A stretch of DNA of 64,000 nucleotides from an uncultured bacterium (GTDB lineage: Bacteria; Verrucomicrobiota; Verrucomicrobiia; CAIQCK01): positions 118,117 through 182,116 of the forward strand of contig CAIQCK010000020.1 of NCBI GenBank assembly GCA_903870275.1. The letters are read 5' to 3'. The first letter of the stretch is position 1; each line of letters begins with the position of its first letter. Below the pieces are notes generated by a model. It was not told the origin of the DNA. It made no database searches and was given only the letters and a program-made list of their open reading frames with translations. The position numbers and the translations under genes were made by a program. Positions 36,417 through 44,514 of this stretch are shown one piece after another.

Positions 36417-38683
36417 ACATAACCATCACCCGAATCATCGTGAGCGCGATGGCGCTCGCCAGCACTGCCGCCTTGGCTGCCGAGCTTCACGTCGCCACCA
36501 GCGGCAACGACGCCAACCGCGGCACGAAAGACGCGCCGCTGCGCACCATCCAGCGCGCGGCCGACCTCGCCCAGCCGGGCGATGTGATCACCGTGCACGA
36601 GGGCGTCTATCGCGAGCGCATCAATCCGCCGCGCGGCGGCGCATCCGACCGCAAGCGCATCGTCTATCAAGCCGCGCCCGGCGAGAAGGTGGAGATCAAA
36701 GGCTCCGAGGTCGTCAAGAACTGGACGAAGGTTCAGGGCGATGTCTGGAAGGCGGCGCTGCCCAATGCGTTCTTCGGCGATTTCAATCCCTACAGCGATC
36801 TCATCCGCGGCGACTGGTTCAACCCGAAGGGCCGCGAGCATCACACCGGCGCGGTCTATCTCAACGGCGACTGGTTGATCGAGGCGGCGAAGCTGGATGA
36901 CGTCTTGATGCCGCCGGGGACCACGCCGCCGCCCGCGGCCTCCGCCAAAAAACAATATCTGGTGAACCTGGCCTGGTTGCGGCCCGGCGGTGGCGCGGAA
37001 CAAAACCAACGGATTCCGTTCGCGGGATGGATGGGAAACCACCCGCTCAAGAAAGCCCCTTGCTCGGAGGGCGGCGAATGCGTCGGCTGGCTTGAGCAGG
37101 GCGATTGGGTCCGGAGTGAGCCGATGGAGTTCAAGCAACCCACCGACCAGATCGAGATTCGCGCCTCGTGTGCATCGAGCGGCGCGGTCATCGAAGTCCG
37201 CCGGGACTCCGCCAGCGGCGAACTCCTGGGCGCCGGTTCGATTGCGAACACCGGCGGCTGGCAATCGTGGGTTTCCTGCAAAATCCACATCAAGCCGTTG
37301 ACGGGAGCGCAGACGTTGTGCCTGGTGTTCAACCAAACCGGGCCGGTGGCGCCGCCGGCCCCGTTCTGGTTTGCCAGGGTGGACGCGGCCAACACCACGA
37401 TCTGGGCGCAGTTCAAGGGCGTCAACCCGAACGAGCAACTGGTGGAGATCAACGTCCGCCGCACCGTCTTCTATCCCGACAAGCCGGGCCGGAACTTCAT
37501 CACCGTGCGTGGCTTCATCATGCGCCACGCGGCCACGCCGTGGGCGCCGCCGACGGCAGAGCAGGTCGGCCTCATCGGCACGCATTGGAGCAAGGGCTGG
37601 ATCATCGAGAACAACATCGTCAGCCACTCGATCTGTTCCGGCATCGCGCTCGGCAAACACGGCGACCAGTTCGACAACACCTCCGCGGACACCGCCGAGG
37701 GTTACGTCAAGACCATCGAGCGCGCCCACGCCCATGCCATACCGTGGATGAAGGAAAACATCGGCCATCACATCGTCCGCAACAACACCATCTCGCATTG
37801 CGAGCAGACCGGCATCGTCGGCAGCCTCGGCTGCTCGTTCAGCACCGTCACCGGCAATGTCATCCACGACATCCACATCCGGCGGCTGTTCACCGGCGCG
37901 GAGATGGCGGGCATCAAATTCCACGGCGCGATTGATGTCGAGATCAGCCGCAACCACATCTACCGCACCACGCGCGGACTCTGGCTCGACTGGATGGCGC
38001 AAGGCACGCGCGTCACGCGCAACCTTTTCCACGACAACCTCTCGGAGGATTTGTTCGTCGAGGTGGACCACGGGCCGTTCCTCGTGGACAACAATATCTT
38101 CCTTTCGCCGCGCGCGCTGCTGGTGAATTCCCAGGGCGGCGCCTATGTCCACAACCTGATGACCGGCGCAGTGCGCGTCATCCATACCGAGAAGCGCGAG
38201 ACGCCGTATCACCCGGCGCACTCGACCGTCGTGGCGGGACTGGCCGGCAACCCGAGCGGCGACGACCGCTACTACAACAACCTGATGGCGAAGCAAAACG
38301 ACCTGACCGTGTATGACGCGGCGAAGATGCCGGTGTTCATGAGCGGCAACGTCTTCGTGGCCGGCGCGAAGCCGTGCAAACAGGAGGCGTCCCCGTTGGT
38401 CGAGCCGGACTTCGATCCGGGCATCGCGCTGGTTGAAAAAGCCGACGGCTTCTACCTCGACATCACCCCCGGCAAGGATTGGGACACGGCGCAGAAGCGC
38501 CAGCTCATCACCACCAGGGTCCTCAGCAAGGCGAAGATACCGAACCTCTCCTACGAAAATCCCGACGGCTCGCCGTTGAAGGTGGACACCGACTACTTCG
38601 GCAAGCATCGGAGCAAGACCCATCCGACCGTCGGCCCGTTCGAGAATCCCGGCGAGGGTGCACTCCAGATCAAAGTGTGGTAA
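36413..38683 (+). CDS. Secreted right-handed beta-helix protein (DUF1565), large
   Basis: The 756-residue product has a signal peptide (ITRIIVSAMALASTAALAAE) and a DUF1565 start (HVATSGNDANRGTKDAPLRT), then QRAADLAQPGDVITVHEGVY, a beta-helix with an inserted beta-sandwich-like region (about residues 215-330), more helix coils (GWIIENNIVSHSICSGIALG; IVRNNTISHCEQTGIVGS) and a C-terminal module ending GPFENPGEGALQIKVW. It probably binds or cleaves a polysaccharide; no catalytic triad is assigned. A second copy of the final 17 codons is found at 41951-42001. Confidence 0.83.
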   Translation: MNITITRIIVSAMALASTAALAAELHVATSGNDANRGTKDAPLRTIQRAADLAQPGDVITVHEGVYRERINPPRGGASDRKRIVYQAAPGEKVEIKGSEVVKNWTKVQGDVWKAALPNAFFGDFNPYSDLIRGDWFNPKGREHHTGAVYLNGDWLIEAAKLDDVLMPPGTTPPPAASAKKQYLVNLAWLRPGGGAEQNQRIPFAGWMGNHPLKKAPCSEGGECVGWLEQGDWVRSEPMEFKQPTDQIEIRASCASSGAVIEVRRDSASGELLGAGSIANTGGWQSWVSCKIHIKPLTGAQTLCLVFNQTGPVAPPAPFWFARVDAANTTIWAQFKGVNPNEQLVEINVRRTVFYPDKPGRNFITVRGFIMRHAATPWAPPTAEQVGLIGTHWSKGWIIENNIVSHSICSGIALGKHGDQFDNTSADTAEGYVKTIERAHAHAIPWMKENIGHHIVRNNTISHCEQTGIVGSLGCSFSTVTGNVIHDIHIRRLFTGAEMAGIKFHGAIDVEISRNHIYRTTRGLWLDWMAQGTRVTRNLFHDNLSEDLFVEVDHGPFLVDNNIFLSPRALLVNSQGGAYVHNLMTGAVRVIHTEKRETPYHPAHSTVVAGLAGNPSGDDRYYNNLMAKQNDLTVYDAAKMPVFMSGNVFVAGAKPCKQEASPLVEPDFDPGIALVEKADGFYLDITPGKDWDTAQKRQLITTRVLSKAKIPNLSYENPDGSPLKVDTDYFGKHRSKTHPTVGPFENPGEGALQIKVW

Positions 38684-38695
38684 TTGGAAAGAACG

Positions 38696-40051
38696 ATGAT
38701 GATCAGGCATATTCATCTCCTCGCCGCGATGCTGCTGGCTCCGCTGGTCCTCCACGGCCGGGAGTTGCCGGCGGACCCGGGCGCGGTGACGCCGTTGTGG
38801 GAACTCAAACTCGGCGCGCACCAATACTCGGTCCCGACGATTGACCGCGGCCGGATTTTTCTGGCGACGGAAGACGGCGCGGTGCGGCGGCCCGACTACC
38901 AGCCGACCGGTGGCGGCGTGTTGATGTGCGTGGAGCAGGCGACGGGCAAGTTGGTCTGGGAACTGCCGAGTCCGCGCTACATGGAGGGCGTGATACCGCC
39001 GTTTCATTTCGACCAGTGGAAGTTGGGCATTTGTTCGCACCCGGTGGTGGACGGCGAGCGGGTGTTCGTGGTCGGCAACCGCGGCGAGGTCCTGTGTGTG
39101 GACCGCAACACCGGCGCGGTGGTGTGGCGGTATGATTTCATCAAGGAACTGAACGTGGTGCCGCACGATGTTTGCGGAAGCACGCCGCTGATCGTCGGGG
39201 ACCTGGTTTTTGCATGCACCTCCAACGGACTGGACGACCATCACGACAAGGTGCCGTCGCCGCAGGCGCCGACGCTGATCGCTCTCGACAAGAAAACCGG
39301 CCGTCTCGTGGCGCGCGACGGCGAGCGGATCGGTGAACGCCTGTTCCACTGCAACTGGTCGTCGCCCGTCGCGGGCGAAGTGAACGGACGCGCGCGGGTG
39401 TTCTTCGGCGGCGGCGACGGCATGCTGTATGCCTTCGAGCTGCCGTCGGCGTCGCGCGAGGGCGTGCAGGTTTTGAAAAAAGTCTGGTCCTACGACTGCA
39501 ATCCGCCGGGATACCGGATGCGCGACGGTGAGCCGGTGCCGTATTCGAATCACCGGAAACGCCGGCCGGACGGGCCGAGCGAAATCATCGGCACGCCGGT
39601 GATTTGGGACGGCCGCGTTTACGTAGCGATCGGCCAAAGCCCGGTGCACGGCGATGGCCAGGGCTGCCTGTCGTGCGTGGACGCGGCGACGGGAAAGAAG
39701 ATCTGGGACTCGACGCTGGTGGAGCGCTCGCTGGCGACGCCGGCGATCGCGGACGGGTTGCTCTACATCGTGGACACGCCGGGCAACGCGCATTGTTTCG
39801 ACGCGGAGAAGGGTGAGCGATACTGGGTGCATCCCCTCGGCGGCCGGGCGTGGTGCGCGTCGCCGTTCGTCGCGGACGGGAAGGTTTACGTCAGCACCGA
39901 ATCGGGCGCTTTGTGGGTGCTGAAAGCGGGGAGAACGTTGGAAGTGCTGTCGAGGACCAAGCTGCAAACCGCCCCGGTCACACTCACGGCGGCGGACGGC
40001 GTATTGTATCTGCCGACTCAACGGGGTCTGGTGGCGATTCCGGGGAAATAA
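38696..40051 (+). CDS. Secreted PQQ-like beta-propeller protein
   Basis: The 451-residue product starts at ATG 38696, with GGAAAG 5-10 bases upstream, and has a signal peptide (MMIRHIHLLAAMLLAPLVLH). It consists of PQQ-type blades with repeats such as GVLMCVEQATGKLVWELP, EVLCVDRNTGAVVWRY and CLSCVDAATGKKIWDS. It is the second member of this family in the window (with 1-1305). A dehydrogenase role would need catalytic residues that are not recognisable, so a binding or scaffold role is equally possible. The gap to the preceding gene is 12 bp. Confidence 0.85.
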   Translation: MMIRHIHLLAAMLLAPLVLHGRELPADPGAVTPLWELKLGAHQYSVPTIDRGRIFLATEDGAVRRPDYQPTGGGVLMCVEQATGKLVWELPSPRYMEGVIPPFHFDQWKLGICSHPVVDGERVFVVGNRGEVLCVDRNTGAVVWRYDFIKELNVVPHDVCGSTPLIVGDLVFACTSNGLDDHHDKVPSPQAPTLIALDKKTGRLVARDGERIGERLFHCNWSSPVAGEVNGRARVFFGGGDGMLYAFELPSASREGVQVLKKVWSYDCNPPGYRMRDGEPVPYSNHRKRRPDGPSEIIGTPVIWDGRVYVAIGQSPVHGDGQGCLSCVDAATGKKIWDSTLVERSLATPAIADGLLYIVDTPGNAHCFDAEKGERYWVHPLGGRAWCASPFVADGKVYVSTESGALWVLKAGRTLEVLSRTKLQTAPVTLTAADGVLYLPTQRGLVAIPGK

Positions 40052-40080
40052 ACCCCCGCCGGAAAACCGGGAGTGAGAAC

Positions 40081-41934
40081 ATGAACCGCATCTTCGTCAC
40101 CCTTGCCGCCCTGCTGCTGGCAGCGCCGGCCGTGTTTGGCGCCGCGGATGTCCCGCAATCCGTGGCGGAGCTTTGGAGCGACTTCGATCCACGCAAGGAC
40201 CCGCTCGAAACGGAAGTCGTTCGCGAGTGGAAGAGCGACGGCATGGTGCTGCGTTATGTGCGGTTCCTCATCGGGACGTTCAAGGGCAAACCGGCGCGCA
40301 TGGCAGCGATCTACGGTTTTCCGGAAGGTGCGAAGGAGAAGCTGCCGGCGGTGATGCACATCCACGGCGGCGGCCAGCGGGCTTCGCTGAGCGAAGTGAA
40401 GATGCTCGTCGCGCGAGGCTATGCCGCGCTCTCGGTCAACTGGGGCGGCTCGGGCAACGGCAAACCGCCGTTCAATTCCGTCGAAGGCGCGAAGCCCGGT
40501 GATCCGAACACCGATTGGGGCGCGGTGGATCCCACGCAGCTCAACGCGCAGGGCTATTCTTCGATGCTGCCGGGGCCGAAGCAGTTTTTCGAGGACCGCA
40601 AGCATCCGAAGAATTGCAACTGGTATTTGCTCACGCTCGGCTGCCGGCGCGGACTGACGTTTCTCGAACAACAGCCGGAGGTGGACCCGCAGCGGCTCGG
40701 CATTCATGGCTTCTCGATGGGCGGCAACCTGACGATGTATGTCGCCGGCACCGACGCGCGCGTGAAGGCCGCCGTGCCCGCCGTCGGCGGCCAGGGCTGG
40801 CGGTGGCAGCCGCATTCGTTCACCGGCGACGTCGCGCAGCAGGAGCACATCTCGGGCGACGTGGACGTTTTCCGGCGGACGCTGAGTTTCGAGAGCTACG
40901 CGCCGCTCATCCGCTGCCCGGTGATGCACCGCAGCGCGTCGAACGATTTTCACGGCTGGATGGACGACGTGTATCGCACCGACGCGCTCATCGCGGGCCA
41001 GCCGGTGCGCCATGCGTGGTCGCCGCACTTCAATCACCGCCTCACGCCCGAGGTGGCCGTGACGATGCCGCTGTGGTTCGACCATTTCCTCAAAGGCGGC
41101 CCCGCGCTGCCGGAAACGCCCGCGAGCGAACTGACGCTGAAGACCGGCGACGGCATTCCGCGGCTGCGCGTGACGCCGAAGAGCGCATGGCCCGTTGCGC
41201 GCTGCGACATCTACTACAGCGTGGACCCCGACCCGCGCGCCCGTTTCTGGCGTAGCGCCGGAGTCACGCGTCACGACGACGCGTTCACCGCCGAACTCCC
41301 GCTGGAGACCGCCGACCGGCCGCTGTTCGCGTTCGCCAACGTCTTCTACACGCTGCCGGAACCCGTGTCGCTGCCGCAACTGCCCGAACACCGCAACGAC
41401 ACGATCCGCGAAGTCTGCCTCAGCACCGCGCTCCACCATGCCCCGCCGGACGCGCTCCGCGCCGCCGGCGTGCGCGCTGCCGGCGGGCCGTGCGCGTTGA
41501 TTGACGACTTCGCCCACGGCTGGCGCGACTGGTATCGCCTCAACGCCGGCAATCGCGACCATTGGCAGAACTGGACCCGCAAGGTCACCGATCCGAAATG
41601 GCGCGGTCCCGACGGCGCGAAGCTGGCCGTCACACTCAAGGTCGCCGAAACCAACCACATCGCCTTCGTCGTCATCGAAAACGAATGGCGCAACTACCGC
41701 GGCCCGAAAAAGACGTTCGTTTGCGAGAAGGAAATCTCCGGCGCGCCGGACGACCAGACCGTCCTGCTCGATGCCGCCGACTTCAAGTGCACCGCCGGTG
41801 GCGCGCCGCTGAAATCCTGGAGCCAACTCGATGAACTCGGCCTCTGCGCATACTACGTGGAGAAGGGCCAGCCGCCCAAGCCGGCACGCTGGCGCGGCCC
41901 CGCGCCGGAGTTCAAGCGGTTGGAATGGAGATAA
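40081..41934 (+). CDS. Secreted alpha/beta hydrolase with C-terminal sugar-binding-like domain
   Basis: The 617-residue product has a signal peptide (NRIFVTLAALLLAAPAVFGA) and an alpha/beta hydrolase domain with the oxyanion region MHIHGGGQRAS and the nucleophile elbow GIHGFSMGGN (Ser). A lid-containing cap and a histidine in AWSPHFNHRLTPE may complete the triad. The C-terminal third (ALIDDFAHGWRDWYRLNAGN, FVVIENEWRNYRGP) looks like a beta-sandwich carbohydrate-binding domain of the CIA30/CBM type. A carbohydrate esterase (acetyl or feruloyl type) fits the neighbourhood. It is 29 bp after the PQQ gene and the last intact gene of the run. Confidence 0.83.
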   Translation: MNRIFVTLAALLLAAPAVFGAADVPQSVAELWSDFDPRKDPLETEVVREWKSDGMVLRYVRFLIGTFKGKPARMAAIYGFPEGAKEKLPAVMHIHGGGQRASLSEVKMLVARGYAALSVNWGGSGNGKPPFNSVEGAKPGDPNTDWGAVDPTQLNAQGYSSMLPGPKQFFEDRKHPKNCNWYLLTLGCRRGLTFLEQQPEVDPQRLGIHGFSMGGNLTMYVAGTDARVKAAVPAVGGQGWRWQPHSFTGDVAQQEHISGDVDVFRRTLSFESYAPLIRCPVMHRSASNDFHGWMDDVYRTDALIAGQPVRHAWSPHFNHRLTPEVAVTMPLWFDHFLKGGPALPETPASELTLKTGDGIPRLRVTPKSAWPVARCDIYYSVDPDPRARFWRSAGVTRHDDAFTAELPLETADRPLFAFANVFYTLPEPVSLPQLPEHRNDTIREVCLSTALHHAPPDALRAAGVRAAGGPCALIDDFAHGWRDWYRLNAGNRDHWQNWTRKVTDPKWRGPDGAKLAVTLKVAETNHIAFVVIENEWRNYRGPKKTFVCEKEISGAPDDQTVLLDAADFKCTAGGAPLKSWSQLDELGLCAYYVEKGQPPKPARWRGPAPEFKRLEWR

Positions 41935-41950
41935 GTCGTGAAACAAATGC

Positions 41951-42001
41951 GGCCCGTTCGAGAATCCCGGAACCGGCGCGCTCACGCTCAAAGTCTGGTG
42001 A
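41951..42001 (+). pseudogene. C-terminal remnant of a beta-helix gene
   Basis: The 51 bases encode GPFENPGTGALTLKVW plus a stop, nearly the same as the end of the beta-helix gene at 38633-38683 (GPFENPGEGALQIKVW). The first 20 bases are identical and later codons diverge. The remnant begins 16 bp after the stop of the hydrolase gene. It shows that another beta-helix gene once ended here. The 204 bases from 42002 to 42205 contain nothing else recognisable. Confidence 0.8.
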
Positions 42002-42205
42002 TAAAACCGCCCGGCCGAAACAGGTGACTTTTTAACCGCAAGAGGGCAGAGGTTTGGAGCAGAGAATCAGGTTGCAAGGTTGCTTGGGTAAGGTCAATAA
42101 CCCCACGACCAAGAATCTCGCTGCCGGTTATTAAAACAATTTAACCGATTTGGACTGTTGGAGTATGCCCCATTTTCTCAAAATCAGACTCTCATCATCT
42201 GATCG

Positions 42206-42562
42206 TTACGATAGCCGTTCTCGCTCTTCAGCCTCCAAGAACAAGTCCTGCAAGTTGCCGTTGAGTTTCTGATTATTAGATTGCGCCGTTAACACGAAGT
42301 CCTCTCGCGGGCCTTCGAGGGCGCTTGACCCGTCGAGGATGCCAAAAAGTTCCGATACCGTATCAACTCTGACCTGTCGCATGATTTCAAAAAGAACGGC
42401 TCGTTCTGCTTTGCTCAGCGAGAGATGCAACGTCAGTGCCCGCTTCCAGTAAGGGTCGCTAGCACCCTCCGGTGCGGTTGATTCAAACAGGTTTTTGTCG
42501 ATTGTGGTGTTCTGATGCACCACAGCCGAACGAACTTGCGAGACAAAGTGTTCTGGAGTCAT
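42206..42562 (-). CDS. Conserved hypothetical protein (MTPEHFVSQVRSAV type)
   Basis: The 118-residue product from ATG 42562 contains ASDPYWKRALTLHLSLSKAE and LFEIMRQVRVDTVSELFGIL. Similar small proteins with the pattern DPYWKRALTL are widespread as hypothetical and immunity-like proteins; the function is unknown. It has no signal peptide and is acidic and helical. It is the last of five minus-strand small genes in the cassette-like region, and no attC-like site is visible beyond it. Confidence 0.6.
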   Translation of the reverse strand: MTPEHFVSQVRSAVVHQNTTIDKNLFESTAPEGASDPYWKRALTLHLSLSKAERAVLFEIMRQVRVDTVSELFGILDGSSALEGPREDFVLTAQSNNQKLNGNLQDLFLEAEERERLS

Positions 42563-42678
42563 ATGCAGCGACCACCTATTTGCGAGAGTGTTATAGCTGG
42601 ATACCGGATGACACTTGATTGTTCTGACGAACGTGGCGAGCATACATCTTCGGGTGTGATTCTACACCTGCAAAATAA

Positions 42679-42728
42679 CTGGATTTTGGCTCAAAAAGAC
42701 TGAACAAAAAGTGTTTCAATGGGGTTCA
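42679..42728. repeat. Partial copy A of the attC-associated repeat
   Basis: The 50 bases end in aaaaagtgtttcaatggggtt and resemble the last half of the longer repeats at 43392-43495 and 43855-43955 (aaaaagtggtttagtggggtt). It abuts the stop codon of the gene at 42726-42941, as an attC site would, but it has no paired core site downstream and is regarded as a decayed copy. Confidence 0.5.
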
Positions 42729-42941
42729 CGTTCGTTTCCGTCTTCCGAGCTTCCATACAAACGCTCGACCTTCGCCCTTCATGCGAACGAGTCCAATCTC
42801 GCGCTCCAAACGATCCGTCCATGATGGGCACGGGCGGTCGTATGGCAACGCAAGATGGTCTCTCAATTCCGCCCATGTCCGGCCATCAGAGTGATGTAGC
42901 AACTCTGTCTGAATGGCATCTCGAAAATCCGGGTATCGCAT
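42726..42941 (-). CDS. Small conserved winged-helix-like protein
   Basis: The 71-residue product begins MRYPDFRDAIQTELLHHSDG and continues with RTWAELRDHLALPYDRPC. The sequence is like a short winged helix-turn-helix protein of unknown function that occurs widely as a small single-domain hypothetical. It lies between attC1 (42955-43030) and repeat copy A. Its ATG is 13 bp from the attC1 core GTTAGGC on the minus strand, the normal arrangement of an integron cassette. Confidence 0.6.
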   Translation of the reverse strand: MRYPDFRDAIQTELLHHSDGRTWAELRDHLALPYDRPCPSWTDRLEREIGLVRMKGEGRAFVWKLGRRKRT

Positions 42942-42954
42942 AAATGTTTGTGCC

Positions 42955-43030
42955 GCCTAACCGGTATTCGGCTCCCTATTTGCCGTCTCCGTTTGCGACA
43001 CGGCGGTTTGCTGGAGCGCACTGGTTAGGC
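42955..43030 (-). other. attC-like recombination site 1 (76 bp)
   Basis: The outer core sites are GCCTAAC and GTTAGGC at both ends, fitting the attC consensus RYYYAAC ... GTTRRRY. In between, an imperfect inverted repeat is visible (GCCTAACCgGT ... ACtGGTTAGGC outside; tttgccgt and acacggcgg inside). On the minus strand the stop codon of the gene 43025-43342 lies inside GCCTAAC, as in many gene cassettes. Confidence 0.75.
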
Positions 43031-43342
43031 TGCGCGTTCATTAACTCTCTCTGGTTGCCCTCGAATATCTCTCCAATACTCCCCACGCACATCCTCATCA
43101 ATCTGGATGGGAGCGCTGCCGCCATACATCGCATCGCCACCGCCACGTTTAGGACCAGAAATCCAGTAGGGGTCGCCCGTCTTTCTGTCCTCGTAGTTGT
43201 GCTTAAAGCCTCGGACACGCTGAAAGCTACGACCTTGATAATAAATAGTGCTGCCCGTCTTGGAGAACGTGACTCGACCGATGCGTGCCGGGCCGGGCAA
43301 ATCGCCGACTTTCGATTCGATATACATGATTCGACTTTTCAT
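43025..43342 (-). CDS. Small conserved hypothetical protein (cassette gene)
   Basis: The 105-residue product (ATG 43342, alternative ATG 43327) contains MYIESKVGDLPGPARIGRVT, YYQGRSFQRVRGFKHNYEDR and ISGPKRGGGDAMYGG, then PIQIDEDVRGEYW. This small soluble protein family is widespread as an uncharacterised protein, sometimes mislabelled as deoxyxylulose-5-phosphate synthase. It ends inside attC1 and begins 9 bp from attC2, so it is one cassette. Function unknown. Confidence 0.7.
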   Translation of the reverse strand: MKSRIMYIESKVGDLPGPARIGRVTFSKTGSTIYYQGRSFQRVRGFKHNYEDRKTGDPYWISGPKRGGGDAMYGGSAPIQIDEDVRGEYWRDIRGQPERVNERAA

Positions 43343-43351
43343 GTGGTGCTG

Positions 43352-43486
43352 GCCTAACAGCTATTCGGCAACCTCTTTGAGAGGTTCATCTGCGACACGG
43401 CAGATTTTGAAACTTGGCTTTCCCCTTGTCCAGTGTTCTCAGCGGGGTTTTTCGGCTCAACAAAACTAAACAAAAAGTGGTTTAGT
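43352..43486 (-). other. attC-like recombination site 2 (135 bp)
   Basis: One end is gcctaac (43352-43358; GTTAGGC on the minus strand). The other is gtttagt (43480-43486; ACTAAAC on the minus strand), one base off consensus. The stop codon of the gene 43482-43805 lies inside it. The inside includes 43392-43495, which is about 85 percent identical to 43855-43955 in site 3. The length is within the range of attC sites. Confidence 0.65.
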
Positions 43487-43805
43487 GAGGTTTTTGGTAT
43501 CGAGGAGCGGGAACATTGTCCATTGGCATTTGAGGATATGGCTCGTAAACTGACAACAAAACGTCTGTTAGGAAGTATAGCACTACAGGAACTACAATTT
43601 GGAGCCACCAAGCTCTCTGGACGAAAGCAAAAAACGGATTTTTAATTTTCGGAATAAATGACACGACGGTAACAACGAACCAAACAGAAATCATCGGTTT
43701 CAAATAGAAATCAGTATTCCCCCAATCTTTCACATGGGTGTGAAGTGTTCTCCAACAAATGATAACAGCAATTAGACCCGTAGCAATGGAATTGAGATAT
43801 TTCAC
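43482..43805 (-). CDS. Small membrane protein, three spans (cassette gene)
   Basis: The product of 107 residues starts at GTG 43805, preceded by AGGGAG about 10 bases upstream. It contains IATGLIAVIICWRTL, MISVWFVVTVVSFIP and WWLQIVVPVVLYFLTDVLLS, three likely membrane spans, and a proline-rich C-terminus ending QKPH. An upstream TTG (43922) extends the frame by 39 residues into attC3 but has no good ribosome site. No family is recognised. The stop codon is within attC2. Confidence 0.6.
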   Translation of the reverse strand: MKYLNSIATGLIAVIICWRTLHTHVKDWGNTDFYLKPMISVWFVVTVVSFIPKIKNPFFAFVQRAWWLQIVVPVVLYFLTDVLLSVYEPYPQMPMDNVPAPRYQKPH

Positions 43806-43814
43806 TTCTCTTCT

Positions 43815-43975
43815 CCCTAGCCAGCATTCGTTGACCTCATTGACGTGTAGCAAGGCGACACGGCGGATTTTGAAACTTGGCTTTTTCCTTGTCCAGTGTT
43901 TTCCAGTGGGGTTTTGGGTCAAATAAACTAAACAAAAAGTGGTTTAGTGGGGTTTACTGGAACGCACTGGTTAGG
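43815..43975 (-). other. attC-like recombination site 3 (161 bp), possibly compound
   Basis: The outer core is gttaggg (43969-43975; CCCTAAC on the minus strand), the other end ccctagc (43815-43821). Inside lies a 101-base repeat (43855-43955) shared with site 2, then ctggaacgcactggttagg shared with the end of site 1 (ctggagcgcactggttagg). It looks like a site-2-type body with a site-1-type end. It lies 17 bp after the stop of the gene at 43992-44228. Confidence 0.6.
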
Positions 43976-43991
43976 GTGCGGCGTGGAATAA

Positions 43992-44228
43992 TCACTGACT
44001 GTCGCCTCCACGACTCCGAAACAAGCTGCGAATGAAACTGAACCCGTGCCAACCGGCCAGCAAGAAAATGAGAGAAAACGAATAGAAGAAAGCGCCGAGG
44101 GCTAGGACATCAAAAAGACTGCGTGGTTGCGGCTCGCTCGAAGCGACAAACAAAATCGTGATGGTCCCCGGAATCACGAAGAAAATAATCCTAGAAGGCT
44201 TGTCCGGCGTTTGCTCTGGGGTCTTCAT
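43992..44228 (-). CDS. Small two-span membrane protein (cassette gene)
   Basis: The 78-residue product from ATG 44228 contains RIIFFVIPGTITILFVAS and DVLALGAFFYSFSLIFLLAG, two likely transmembrane helices, and a basic C-terminus (SFIRSLFRSRGGDSQ). An upstream ATG at 44291 would add 21 residues. The function is unknown. Being next to attC3 it is the first cassette on this strand; no attC-like site lies upstream of it, and the 150 bases following hold only repeats. Confidence 0.5.
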   Translation of the reverse strand: MKTPEQTPDKPSRIIFFVIPGTITILFVASSEPQPRSLFDVLALGAFFYSFSLIFLLAGWHGFSFIRSLFRSRGGDSQ

Positions 44229-44378
44229 GCGGCCAAGGGAGCTGCGGTCTATCGTGCTTTTGTGCTTTATACGTCGCCTGTCGAAAAACACAATTCAAAA
44301 ACCTTGACCAAATGAAGCCCAGAGAACGGCGGAAATCTCCGCGACGCGCCGTCTGGAAATCGCTCGGTATCAGTTTGC

Positions 44379-44486
44379 TGTAGCGGCGGTCTATGACCGC
44401 CGGCCATTGATAATGAATGATCCGGCGATCTGGAGATCGCCGCTCCCAGTGGAGGAAGATTTCGGCGGTCGGAGACCGCCGCTACA
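44379..44486. repeat. REP-like hairpin cluster (three hairpins in an outer palindrome)
   Basis: The outer arms tgtagcggcggtct (44379-44392) and agaccgccgctaca (44473-44486) are perfectly complementary over 14 bp. Inside are ggcggtc/gaccgcc (44385-44391 with 44395-44401), ggcgatct/agatcgcc (44424-44431 with 44434-44441) and ggcggtc/gaccgcc (44464-44470 with 44474-44480). It is an interspersed cluster related to the unit at 12161-12181. No gene overlaps it. Confidence 0.75.
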
Positions 44487-44514
44487 GTTTTCAAAATGAC
44501 ACACTACCAATCGC

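Noticed and set aside
36374..40021. Very long open frame antisense to the beta-helix and PQQ genes
   Set aside because: Same reason: shadow of high-GC coding DNA, low-complexity composition, no ribosome site or domain.
34794..41943. Transposon explanation of the 9-bp repeat gtcgtgaaa at both edges
   Set aside because: No transposase or terminal inverted repeats are present, and a 9-bp match in high-GC DNA can be chance; kept only as part of the recombination-scar finding.
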